A stretch of 64,000 nt of DNA, from assembly GCA_039619475.1 (NCBI GenBank), contig CM077115.1, forward strand, positions 310,448,734 through 310,512,733, in the 5' to 3' direction. Shown here piece after piece: positions 28,801-43,225 of the stretch (position 1 is its first letter; each line of letters begins with the position of its first letter). The DNA is from Icerya purchasi (lineage: Eukaryota > Arthropoda > Insecta > Hemiptera > Monophlebidae). The translations under genes and the position numbers were made by a program. The notes beneath the pieces were generated by a model that saw nothing but the letters and a program-made list of their open reading frames with translations, did no database searches and had not been told where the DNA came from.

Positions 28801-31800
28801 CGGTTCATTTAATAAGGAAAACGAGACACAAGAAAATATTTCCGAAAGCGTAGTTGTCGATTGTTTAGTATGATTTACATGATTTATAAATTAATTACAA
28901 AGAGGTAGATTTCTAGTTATTTCATAGATAAGTTTTTTATTTTAATATTCTGTTAAAGGTGGTTTAATTATTTACATAGAGCGAAAATTTGGAAAGCACA
29001 GTATATTGTACTGCAGTTGAGGAACTAAGAGACGGAAACGAACATCACCGATTTTTGAAAAAGAGAAAATACAACGAATCTTATTTATCTTTCGGATTTA
29101 TACTTCTAGGAAACGCAGAGGAACCGAATAAAGGCAATAATGCCTTATTTGCAAAAAAAATTCTACTAAACAGTTCACTGATGTCAGTGAAGTTAAAACG
29201 ACATGTTGATACAAGTCTCGCAAATCTAAATGAAAAAGACGTCACTTTTTTTCAAAAACAAAAAGAATCTCACCAAGCCGTAGCGTCCAATTCTAATAAA
29301 TTTGTAAAAACCGATAATGAACATGCCACTGAAGCATTATTTCTTTTAAGCTATAGGATTGCTCGATCTGGAAAACCATACACGATAGCTGAGAATTTAA
29401 TTAAACCATGTACATGTTAGACAAAGTTGGCTGCATACTTGGGAAAGAAGCAGTAAAGAAAGTTTTTGTAGTACAATGGTCCAACAACACTGTTTCTGAC
29501 CGGATTCGTAAAATATTTGATCACATCGAAGATGAGTGATAGACAGATTGAATCATTCTGACATGTTTGCAATCCATGAAAGTACAGTGGTTGCTGGACT
29601 GTCAATATTAATTGTATTTTTTGAGATATATTTTTGGTCCATCTATTGAAGAAGATTTGCTTCTCTGCACTCCTTCGGAAACCACAGCTGGAGACGAAAT
29701 GTTCAATGTAATAGATTGTTAAATGAGGAAACACAACATTGATTGGAATAAATGTATTGATGTATGCAGTGATGGGGCTACTGCAATGGTAGGAAAAATA
29801 AAAGGCACCGTATCAAGAATTAAACACTTTGCGTCGAAATGTACCAGCAGTCATTGCATTTTGCATCGACATGCTCTTGTAATGAAGAAAATATCATTAT
29901 CATTAAAGAAAGTTTTGGATGAAGCTTTGTGAAGATCGGAAATTACATTAAATCCCGTCGTCTTCTTCGGTCAAGATTGTTCAAAATAATGTGTGAAAAA
30001 ATGGATAGTCAGCGTGAATCGGTCATCCTTTATACAGAAGTCAGATGGCTTTCCATAGGTAAAGTTTTAGTTAGGTTATATGAACTTCAAGACGAGCTAA
30101 AAGTTTTTCAAATGAGGCAAAATGTGTCGAAATCTGTGGAAATGTTCGATGTTTTGCGTGATGAACAATGGCTTATGAAATTAGCTGATTTTGCCGAAAT
30201 CTTTGAAAAACTTAACGAAGTCACTGCATCTCTTTACAGGGAAAAGCAACAACCATATTTACTGCGAACTCTAGAAAGGAAACTACATTTCTGTATTTCT
30301 TACATATAAAAAAAATATTTTTCGTCGATGTGATTAATTGTTTAGACTAATTGCTATGGCCTGAAACTCCCTTATCGCACGTTAAACATGTGTCGCGTAT
30401 CTTGATTATCGGTCTGCTTGTTTATTTAAAGAATTTAAGTGTAACTTAATTTTAGATCCTTTTTTTTTTTTTTTTCAGAAATTTCAATATTAGACATGTA
30501 ATTATTAAATACACTTATTTTTTATTATGTTTGGGAATTTGTATATGAAATTTCAAGTTTGTATGCATACAGGGATTTTGAGTTTTTAGTTTCCCTTTTT
30601 TATAGGTTTGGAGACTTCGTTTTTTTGTGATTTTTAACGTTGGACATGGATATATGAAAATTCCATTCTTAGTGAACACCTCTAACTACCAAATTTCACG
30701 TTTGTGCACATTATGGTTTTATGAGTTTTGATGATTTAGTTTTGCTTTTTATATATCATAAATTTTTGTTATGCTATTAGGTATAGTTTCATTTCCGCTT
30801 ATTTTTAGAATAACGTGAAAATTATATATTAACCTATGCGGAAATTTATTTTTTATTTTCATAAAAAAAACAAAAAAAACCCACTTAGAACATACGGTCA
30901 ATTAACAGGTAATATCAAAGAAAATAAGGAAAACTTTTATATAAATTTGATTTGAAACATATAACCTTTGCATAATTTTCCATTCGGACTTTACGCTTTT
31001 TAAAATTATTATTCGATAACATTCCGCCGGAAAGAGTAGGCCCTTACTGGCGAGCAAACGTAAAAAGACGAGAAAAAAAAAAGACAAAATGAAAAAGGAA
31101 TATAATAAAAGAAAGAAAAACAAGAGAAAAAAAAAAGATGTAAAATGGTTAGTTAAGCCTACTGCAAGTTCTTAAAATATGACTTGTAAATTTGGTTGAA
31201 GAAAGAACTATTCTGGCGAGTAATATTTCTGTGAATCGTAAATAAAAATATTTGACGAACATTAGTGAGAAAGGATTTTTTGATTTATTTAACGATAAAG
31301 TTACATTTTACAATGGTTCCAATGGTTACACATTTTCGTTGAATTTAGTATTTCTTTATTATTATCATGGTCCGAAAATGGATTTTTGACGCTGAAATTA
31401 TTCTTTGCAATATTTACGACGTTATTTTTTTTTCTTAGTTTACTCTTCTATTTTTAATTATTTTCTTATTTATTCGTCTTAAATTCGCTTTGGCATCTTA
31501 AATTCCTCTTTCCAAAACTTCTGGTGTGATTTTGGTCTTATTTACTTTTACACTTCGTTGTTAACTTTATTCTGCTTTTTTTTTTTTTTTTTAATTTCGC
31601 CCTTCTGATACTTCTTTAAAAAATTTAAATGTATAATTAACGAAATAAACTATTCATCTTATTGCCATTTTACGTCTATTTGTTATAATTTTTTTTTTTC
31701 TTTAATAATATTTACAGGAATTTTTTCCGGGCCTTATTAATGTCGTGTACGTTTTAAGATCGTCATCGTTTTTTCAAAAAGCTATTTCGGAAGTTAGTAA

Positions 31801-34800
31801 CAAATTTTTTAAAGAAGACTTTAAATTTAAGGTACATTATTATACAATTAGTAAGTTATTGTTTATTTTGCTTTTTATTACATTTTTTTGTTGTTTTTTC
31901 AACTTTTATTTTCTTTTAGTCTCGACAAAAATCAAAAAATAAATTTTTAACCTTTTTAATAAATTCGAGATTTCGTGTTATTTATACTACTTTGTTATAC
32001 TTTTTTTTTCTTTCCTGATTTATAATTAATAGCCTTAAATTTTCAGAGTAAAAATTAGTTTATGTACTTTTTAATTTAAATTTATATTTCTTTTAAAAAA
32101 AATTTTACAACTTACGAAGTTAAAATTGAAATAAATGGAAGTGTACATTAATAATCTAAGTGTACTTGCAAAAGAATCATGTGAGAAGCTGCAGGTAAGT
32201 AATACCAATTTTGTTGACGAAAAGGGAGTATAGATGCTAAAAATAACATTGTAGAAACAAAAGATGATGAAACTAGGCATTACGGAAATCAAAATGCGTA
32301 AATATTTCATGTATATCGTAAAAGAAACAAAATATGTAAACTTTTACGATTAAATGTGTAGGATAAATGAAAGGTCAAGAAAGTTGTAGAAGAAGAAAGG
32401 TGTTTTTGACACGTGCAAAATCAATTGACCCCGATTATTATCTCTATCCTTATTACAATATAACGCTTGATGAAGAGAAAAGATAAGAACAAGGTGGTTT
32501 AATTTTGTATTTTGAAAGAGTAGAGTTTTTAAAAAATTTTCTGTGTTGTATATTGCACCGAATAGAATTTGCCTTCATGTGTGCATTAATTTTTATCGGG
32601 TTCCATTGTGCTTAAATGGACCACCGCCGTTTAACTGAAACATTGTTTATCAAATAAATAAAATTCAAACACCAAACGCTTATGCATACTTAATAAGCGT
32701 TATTGAAAATTTTATAGAAAACTATTCTTTTAATGTGCTAGTTTATTTTTAATTTTTACCTCGATATAGAATGCATTTTATTAATGACAACGTTTTGTCC
32801 ATGTATGGGGGGGGGGTCACATGAAACGGCTTTTATTTACTTTGTTTTTTGCATTATTGAAGTCTGATTTTTCTATGTACTTGTGAAATTAATGAATAAT
32901 GCTTGTTAATTTGTAGGTTGTAATTTGTAATGATGTAAACGAATTACATCAGTTTATCGAAAGATCACAGTTAACGACAGACCTAAAAGGCGAACTGTTG
33001 TATTGTCATCAAGACTGGATTCAACAGAGAATTGTAAGTTACTTCTGGTCAATTAATATTTATTAGTTATAAAAAATCTAAAACTGATCATTTATGACAT
33101 GTTCAGCATATTATCTCTATGAGTTGTTACGAAAATGCAAATCGTAAATGTACGTATTTTATCACACTAAATGGATATTTTTACGAACTGTTTAAAACTG
33201 TAGACTTACTATAAAAATTTGACGCGTCGTTTGAGAAATGAATTTTCTTTACATTATTAAGTGGATTAACATAAATTTTATTACTTCAACCAACTTATAT
33301 TAATTTATAAATTATTATATATAACTATCAAATATGCTGCTTTATAATATTGCCTTCGTTTAATATGTTTGTACATAGTCATTGGAACATTTTTCAACGC
33401 AAACCAGAGCCGTTTCAAGATCTCTTGAAAATTTAGCTGCTAATGTAAAATTGTCAGCCGCCGATTTACCTAGTACTGCCGAAGAAGCTATATATTTATT
33501 AAATGAGCACACTATTCAGTACGGATTTTTAAAAGAAAGTATTTTGGAGTTAACCAAACGCGGCGATATTCTGTTGAACGATATGAGATGCGGAACTTCT
33601 TCGCATGTACCATCGATTATTAACGTAGCAGCCGTTGAAAGGTAAATTTCGTAAACTTTATTTTTACAATTATTTCGGTCTTCTAGACACTAATTCGATT
33701 AGTTGGCTTGATGTTTGATAGTTATAAGATTTTAATCCTTAGTTTTCAAATTAGTTATTTTTGTAATTACGTTATACATTTCATAATTACATTTTATTCC
33801 GTATTAAACGTTGTTTTTTTTGGATTTTTTTTTGTTTTTTTTTTTTTTTAACCGGTCTTTCCAAAATTTCTACTTCATGCTGACTCTAGCGATAGCAAAA
33901 CCATCTCGGTACAGTTTTTGTGTCGCTGCTCCCAGAAATGAGCAGTAATCAGAAAAACTGTGCTTTGGCGTCAATTGCTCCGACGTTGCTGTGGCAACTG
34001 CTTCCGCAGTTTCTCCGATAGCTATTGCGCAGCAGTATACCGAAAAAACAGCGTTATTTGTTCCGTTAAATGTTCGGGCCCCTCTGCTCATTCAGTTGCA
34101 TTGCTCCACACACTTAGACATACAGACCTAAAAGCGCATAAATAACTATGCACCACACAGTTGGCAACAGCATGTTTTTTCTGTCATACAATATCATTCA
34201 TTTTATTTTACGAGAATTAAAATTATTTCAAGGTGTAATACCGTGTAAGGATATTGACCCCGCAAGTGAACTTGCTGAGCGTTGAGTTGTACGTTATGTA
34301 AGTTGACCTATATCTTAGCTCCAGAGTCGAGTCGATGTTTAGTTTTTTATTAGTTTTTACAAATCAATTTTTAGAGTCAGTATAAGGAACTGCTGACTCT
34401 AATGTAGAACTTGAAAATCTGAAGTTCCGCATTCACTTTTGCACAATCTTTTTTTTCGTGTGATTTTCATTTATCCACAATAGATAGAAAACATTCTGCG
34501 CGTTCGCGCGTACTGTTTTAGGCATTTTACTGTGTGCCCTCGTTTTGTTTATTTTGGTGTGTTCAGTGATATTACGAGAAAGTGAAAACGTGGTATTATG
34601 TACTGCACAAATGCAATAATGCAGACATTCCAGTAAACATTTTCAGTTTCCTTTTTCATTCAATGAACAATTACTCCGGGTACCAAAAATTATAAAGAAT
34701 TATCAAGAATATGTAATATGGAATTTAAAACAATCTAAAAAATCATTTGAAAATAACTCGCACCTCGTAATAATCGTTTAAAAATGAAATTCAGAATATA

Positions 34801-37800
34801 TAACAAAAATCATAAACCCTTTCGTAAAATAAAAATATTAGTGAATTAAACTCGTGTTTTGTTGGATCAAAAAACATTGAGAAAAAATATGTTTTTATAA
34901 GTGGGATAGAACGAGTAAAGAAGTTGAAAAAATCAAAAACATTTTGAACACGAATACAGTTTAGGGGAAAAATATAACTGATATTAAAATATTTGAACCG
35001 TCGGGGCCCTAAAAACATCAAAAATTGTAAGAAAAATTTTTTTTTCTCGATGTGTGATATATGAATGGAAAGTGCGCTACTAGGAGATAGCGAAATCATA
35101 TTTCGATTCCTTAATGAAACATATTAGTTTTTAAAGATTTTAGAAAGTAGCAATGATACAGACATTTTTAAGCACTTATAAATATACACATTTACACGAT
35201 TGTTACGTAAAAACTATATACGATATTACCAATGGATATCCATATTTAATATTTTGTAAGTGTAAAATGTGGTTATATTCAACTTAATATAAAGAATAAT
35301 TGGGGAGACATTTCGGTTACCTTGCTGTATAGAGTTCTATACCGGTAAATTAAAATTAATATATAATAGTAATTTTTGTATATTTACTTTCGTAAATTAT
35401 AAGAAAATTGATTTGATTTTCAGTTATTATCAATTCTTTTTTGCAGAAATATATTATATGCACATTAAAAATTAAAAGGAATCATTAAACGTTTCACGAC
35501 TTTCTTTTTCAAAATATAATATATTTATCATTAAAATTAATTAAAATTTTTTTAATCTGGAAAAAAAGTCAAAATATAATTCGTAAATTTAAAAGCAAAA
35601 TCTTAAAAAATGAAAAAAATGAAAAAAATAAAAACAATAATACCCCCTTCCACCAATAACCTTTACCTATTATAATAGTTATTTTATACCGCCTTCTTTC
35701 CTAAAAACTATCATCATCATCATCGTCGGTTGCTCGTTTCGAGCATCGTGACATTATGGATCATCGCAACGTGTGTCCGGCCGCCATGAGGTCCTGTCTA
35801 TTGCCCGATCGATCATCTCACGCATTGACCCGGCGCCAACTATCTTTTTGACTCCATCTATGTATCTTGTTGGGGGTCTTCCTCTTTTCCGGTGACCCTC
35901 TACCATTCCAGTCATAATCAGCTTTTCAAGTCCATCCTTCGTATAATGTGCGCAAAGAAGTTCGCTATCCGCCTCTGTACAACATGCTGCAACCTGTGCT
36001 CCACATTGACTTTTTGTAGTATCGACAAGTTCTTTTTTTTCGCAGTCCATGGGACCCTTAGCATACGCCTCCAACAGTGCATTTCAAATGCGTCAATGTG
36101 CTTAATATCACTCTTCTTTAGGGTCCAGCATTCGGACGCGTAGAGGAAAACAAAGAACACCAGAGTATTAATGAGACGTACTTTTGTGTTGATCGTTATG
36201 TCGTGGCTCTTCCATACTTTTGTTAGCTGTGATAATGCCAACTTTGCTATCGCTATTCGGCGTTTAATTTCTTCAGTTGATCTACCATCTTTCGTAATCA
36301 GCGTTCCCAAGTATATGAATCTATCGACCACCTGCAGGCCGCCTAGCCTTTGTGGATTTTGTGCCTGGCTGTTATTATCTATGATCATTACTTTAGTTTT
36401 CTTTTTATTTATAGTACCGAACGTAAATGTATTTTGACTCTTCAATTTAAAAAAAAAAATTTAATGAAAAATAAAAACTTATTATTTCAAAGTTAACAAT
36501 AAAAACAATGAGAATATAAGTGGATTAAAAAAAAAGGAATGAAATAGTTGAAGAGAAGCGCAAATACGGTTATATTAAATTGCACATAAAAAAATAATAA
36601 AATCCTCAGACGGGTTATTTCAGAATTACTTAATCTGGTGTTATAAAATAGAATAATACAAAATTACAACAAAGTAGTAAATGGGAAAAGTTATTTGGAA
36701 AATTAAAAAATTGGATGAGCGGATTGAGAACAAAACAAATAATATTAAAATTAATTATTAACTCCCATTAACGAATATTATCTGATTGACAGAAAAACAA
36801 CCGTACAGTTAACCGTACGTTTCATTGCACAGCCAAAATTGTCTCGTGTCCATTAACTACGAAAATATAAATCCACTGACAAATAGTGCGAAAGTTTAAA
36901 ACTATATTGCTTTATTAACCTGTTTATGACGAAAGCTGCGGTAAAGTCTACGAATTCATTTGACCTTTTGAACCATTGTAAAAACCATCGGCAGGTTTGA
37001 GAGTCGTTTTATATTCGCTTCGGAATTAATTTGGTTTAATTTATAATCGTTTAGATTTGTTATTTTAAATGGTATAGAAAAGTATTTGTATTTTTCGTTT
37101 TGTTTAATAAAAAAATAAAAAACTTCGTCTTATACTGAAAAATAATGTACTATAGAATCAACGTACAAAGTAACTTAAAGGTTAGTTATAGTCACTTGCT
37201 CTTTTGTTTTTCGCCGCGGTATTTATTTGATTGTGTTTAGTATATTTTCAATGCGCTTAACATTGATTTAAAGTAAAACTTTATAGGAGTAATAATGATA
37301 TTATTAGGTGCTACCAATTTACATGTTTAATTATTAATTTGAAACTTAAATTCTTAGTGAAAATTTGGAATTAATTCCCTACGTTTTTTTTTGGCTGACA
37401 CATTCGCAGCCTTTTCTGGTTTAATCTTTTTTACAAATACTTCTTTAGCCTGATAATAGGTACTGGTTCATCGTGCAATTCTGCATCTGAGCATTGAGTA
37501 CCAAACTCTTTCGTTTTAATATTGTCAATTGAGATTTATTCATTAATCCAAAAATTTACCGATAGAATTAAATTGACTAGTTTTTGCGTATAACGCGTCA
37601 TTATTAATTTCCCATATTATTTATTAAATGTTTTGAATAAAATACTCTTCCTTATCATTTTAGGTATTAACTTACCATGTAATATTCAGGAATATCATAT
37701 TAAAAATAAGTTTATTTATATTTTATTATTCAGTAATGCGTTAGTTTTTAATAATATCGAACAGTTTTGAGCGATATATTTGATGATACTTTTTTTTCGG

Positions 37801-40800
37801 TTATAAATGGTACCGGAAGCATATAAAAATTACTTTTTTTTTATATAATTCATAAATGTTTTATATAACTAAAATACTAAATGTATTATGTAGTAAACTA
37901 GTGAAGATATACTTTCGATAAAATTGAAATATTGTTCATCATCGAACAATACAACAGTTGCAATTTTTTGTAAAATGTTACATTTCAAGAGCTAGGTAAA
38001 ATTCGTAAATTTATTTTTCTGATTACGAAGAAAGTTATTCATTAACTTATAACATACAAATCAAAGATAGTTACATACATAAATTATACAATCGATTTGA
38101 TGGTTTTGTTATTCCAAAAAACATTTTTTTCAATATTCACTTTATATGACATGCGTCAGTTTGAAACCAAACTTTTACGGTAGTAAAGTAATTATTGAGA
38201 TAAATTATATTACGACTTCTTCCGAAATTATTTTTATCCTACAAGGTAATATTTCAAAAACGTTACGAAACTAAAATTTTTATTAATACAAAAAGAAGAA
38301 GAAAAAAAAAACATTTAAAAAGAATAAGTATATTTCATTAAACCCGCCAGTTAATTTCATTTACAGAATTATTTTAAATGATATTTAAAAACACATTACA
38401 TCACTTTTATAATTAGTGACGTCAGATGTGTGTAACTTGTGTGAAAGTAATACAATTTGAATTGAACGGATATCATTACAAATTAAGTCTGACGTTATAA
38501 CATTTAACGGTAATGTATCCATCATTTTCTGAAACTTGTGCGCTAGTCCGCGAACACGACCATATGTGTATGGCCGTTTAGTGTGTGAGATGTTTCTTAT
38601 CTTTTTTCTTTTTTTTTTCTTAATTCCTAAATTTAAACTTTTTAGGTCTTTACTGGATCTGGAAGCCACAGAAACAGTATTTGATAAATTTTGGGAACAT
38701 CATATATCCCGTTTACGGCAATGCTTAGATCTGCGTACTTTCGAACAAGATTTTAGAATTATTCAGGTATGTTTTATTTTTACCGATTATGCGTAAATAG
38801 AAGAAGAAAAAAAGTCTTCAATTCTTTATGCGCATTAAGGAAAGCTTTTAATTGATTTTATTACATTAGTCAATGTAGTTCATAATGAACCTTAATAAAA
38901 ATGTTTAAAGATGATTTGCAAAATTTATTATTCCACAGCTTAATGTCGAAATTGTTGAAGGAAGTAAAAAGTGAACTAAAAAATTTTCTCGATTTCTATA
39001 AATACGTATTCGGTAATTATTTTAACCTATCAAACTGTGACGGGATAAATGTATATAATAAATTGGAAAAAAGGGGGGATTTGGTGACTCAAAAAAAAAA
39101 AGCAATTACTGAGATAAATTACGTTAACCAGTACTATACGGTTATAATAAACTGGAGTTATTAAAAGCAGTAGGTCTGCGTATGATTAAACTAATGTGAC
39201 TCATGACTGGATCAAAAATATATTTCTTCCGGTAAATTCGATTATCGATTTAATCTTTTTTTAATCAAATTTCAACTTGATTATTATGTATTTTATGGTT
39301 ATTACAAGATCCGCGTGATATACAAAAATATAAAAACGTTAATCTAATGAGATTTGATAAACAATTTTTTCATCTAAATTGATGACATTGGAAAATAACC
39401 ATATAAAATGATATTCTATAATTATCTGAATTTAGACCGTTTCTTATTGTATTATATAATTTTAATTTTTTTTTATGCTTTGACATTTTTTGAAGGTTAA
39501 ACTGGATGATTATCTGAAAGCATCTGTTGATATGAATGAAATCGGAGAATCGGTGGAGCATGTCGATAAGCTTATAAGCGATTTAAATTCTTTTCACAGC
39601 GCTTGTCAAGTAAATAAGATAATTCGTCTAATAATATTCGTAAATTTGCGAATAACATATTGTCTGTTTGTTTCTGTTCTTTTTTTAAAAATTTAATACA
39701 TCAATTAAATATTAATATTCTATATCTAATATTTACTTGTTAATACCATAAATTAATTTCGGTTTAGCGTATATAATCTAAAACATTTACACTTCGTTAA
39801 TGATCCGAGGAGGAAGACGTGTTATATATCTAATGCTAATATTTTCTTGATTGTGTTCTATGTGTCTAATCGTTAATCGTCCAACCATAAAATTTTAAAT
39901 TATGCTTTGTCTTCTGATCGTAATATTTGAATATTTAAGTGTAGCTAACTTTTGGTGAACGTATTTTGTAACGGCTAAAAACATTTGGGGTTATAAATTG
40001 CATTTCGGCCCAACCCAATCATTGCTGTTATAGCTTTATAGATTTTTAACGACTAAGATAACCGGTTAATTTCATGCTATAAACGTTTTCGAAAATATCC
40101 GATTTTCAGCTGAAAAAGAAAAAAGAAAATTATTGGTGGAAATAAATTTAGTTTAAATTCTGGGGAACATCTAAAGGAGACCTAATTTATCTATCTCCAA
40201 CTGAAAAGAAAAAAAAATATTAATAAAAATGGATGTAAATCGAAATCACCACCCTTGTATTTGTTTCCCGCCAATAAAGGAGGATCCATTTCGTATGAAT
40301 TGGTGCGCAGATGACACGCAATAGGCAAATAATCGCACACTTCAATTTTAAAAATGTTAACTTTAATTTTTACGCTTAAATCGAGCAAATTTTAAGAACT
40401 ATATTTACACGAATTGAATACATCTACTATAAAATGTTCATGAAAAACTAAAAAAAAGCTAATCCATTATTTCGAAAGTTCGTTAAATTAGAGTCCGTTA
40501 TATCGAGGACCCGACTTTACTAAATGATAAATTAAAAAACGATTTGAAAATAATTTTATTTGAAACATAAAAATTAAATTTACTTTTAATTACTTGTAGT
40601 TCTGAATGTATTCGATCTAGCCAAGATCTAATGTTCAATTGGACTGTACTAATAAGATTAATTAAATATAAATTTTACCTCCAATTTCATTTGCAGACCT
40701 TTAAAAATTTTCTTAACCTTTAAGGTGCGTTATATCAGTTATTTTTTTACTGAAAAGCGTAACGAATTCACGCTTTTCGGTAATATTTCAATAATTTTTA

Positions 40801-43181
40801 TATAAACCAGAAGAAAATTAAATCTGTTTTTTTTCTGTTAGGAAAAAAATGTGAAATCGACTTATCACGAATAAGAAGCATTTTTAAATTTTATAAAATT
40901 TTTTAAATGTGTAGAAATATATAAATCGTTATTACATATACTTGTAATGTAAATTAATTTTTATAATGATTTCTCGTATAATTCTTTTATTACTGCAGTA
41001 TAAATGTTTTGAAAATGTGGTTTAACTTCGTTTGTAGTAATGTCATTCTTTTTATTTTGATTATGGTGCTCTTAATTTTTCCTCAGATTGTACATTGTTA
41101 TTTAAAAAAAAAAAAAAATCTCCTTTTTTATTTAAACGAAGTATATTCATAACAAGTAGAAAAAAAAAGTTAAAGAAAGTGCATAGTGTAATAATAATTG
41201 AAAAAAATCAAAAAAAAATCCTAATCATTAAATAGCAGATTGTTAAATAATATTCAAAAAATTAATTTTTTGTTTTTTTTCCTCATTTCTTTATAGAAAA
41301 ACACTTGTTTGATTTATTAATTTGTATTAACTCAGGGGAAGTAAAAATATTAACGATTTTTTGAACTGAAAATTCGATTTTTAAAGGGAATAATGAGATT
41401 TAATCAAATGTATAATATTACACATTTTTCTTTTTTAATGATACTATATTAATCATTCCCAAATTATCATAAAACGAAATTTTCTTTACTAATGTTTAAA
41501 ATTGAATAGGTAGAAATAGATAAAAGCGAAGAATTGATGAAAAGAGGGAGGGAATTATTGAACACCAATCAACGTTATGTGAGTTTGGATAGTATCGAAC
41601 CAAAGTGCGACGAGCTACGAAGAATAAACCAAACATTGGCTGAGAAGCTGTTAAGGAGGATAGAGTTACTCAAAAAATCTCGCGAATTACAAGTCCGAAT
41701 AGAGAAGGTACTTCCTATTTTTTCCCTTGGTTTGATATTTTTGTGCTAATTATACAATTATTTTAAATATGTTACATTCTATAATAATTATTGTTATTGT
41801 TTTTATTATGTTCGATTTCCTTCTGCTTAAATTTATATAATTTACAATTCAGATAACTTAAATAATAATAAAACCAATTTCAGGTGTATATAGGTACTAA
41901 AATTTTTAAGCAATTAAGCTTTTCCAATTTCTGATTTAAAAGAAAAATTCCTTAAAATCATCTTCTGCACTTGCTCTTGTGTTTATTGAGTAGTTTTTGT
42001 TTTATCTATATTTATTTCAAAATTATAAAGTTTTTAAGTATTTTACAAATTTATTATAAATTCTATTTTATTTTTCATATATGTTCTGCTTTTGTCTGCT
42101 ATGACTGATACGATATCGTAATCGCATATAATTGAAAATTTTTAAAATAAAATTTGTATAGTTTAAATTAACTTTTTAAATTTAAAAATATTCTCAGAAT
42201 AGAATATTGTACAACTATCACGGAATAAAAGTTGGTATGCTGAAAAAAAAAAAGAAGTCAAAATGTAGTTTCAGTTTCTTATTAAAAAAACAGAATTTCA
42301 CTGATTTTTCCAAATATCGTTGTTTCAGATGATGAACAGCTATGACTGATATTTCAGTTTTTAAGTATCAGCCACATTTAAAATATCATGTAAAAATGGA
42401 ATAATTTTCTTCCATACCGTATATGTAAATACTAAATCTGATTGATGCATGCATTACGTTAGTTTACTTAATGGCTACCCTAACCAGGTCGAAGTACCTG
42501 TTGCAATTAAATTTACTTCGATAAGAAAGAGATTAAAATTTGGATGTATAACGAAATTTACATTTACCGTATTTTTGCAAATCTTAATTATTGTTAAATT
42601 AACTTCAGATCATCCCCGGTTTTCAATAATTCTGAATTTAGGCTGATATGGGGAAAAAATTTGTGAAAAGTCACTCATTATTCAAGTAACTTTTTTTTTT
42701 TTTTTTTTCGGAAAATAATCGAAATAAGTGTATTTTAATTTTTATACGAAATATATAAAATTAAGTTTGAAGTTAAATCGTAATTTGTTGGCTGGTTAAT
42801 GAATTGCGACTAATATACTTTTTAATATGTTTTTTGAATGATATTTCAAACTTTCATATTCCGCAACTTTTTTTTTTTTTTCCAGGCGAATAAATGGTGC
42901 GCACAAGGAGTAGAACTTTTGGGATCTCAGAATATTGAAAAATGTTCCATGTTTCCGGAGCATGTCGAGCAAGCATTGACCGAACTGGAACAGTTTGTTG
43001 CTAGTGCTGATGAATTTGATGTTAGCGGTTCGGAAGATTTATACGTTATGTTCCAAAACAGCATTACACCCGAAACAAAACCTCTGGTAACGCAGGTATT
43101 ATGAAGAATAAATTATTTTTGAGAATCTAAAAAATAATATTTAAAGAGATTTGTTATCAGGCATGTGTGATGAAAAGATAT

Positions 43182-43225
<44 letters not shown>

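Noticed and set aside
38901..39164. Possible extra exon between exons 7 and 8 (a CCACAG acceptor at 38938)
   Set aside because: In the required phase the frame stops after 11 codons, and exon 7 joins exon 8 directly with continuous family similarity.
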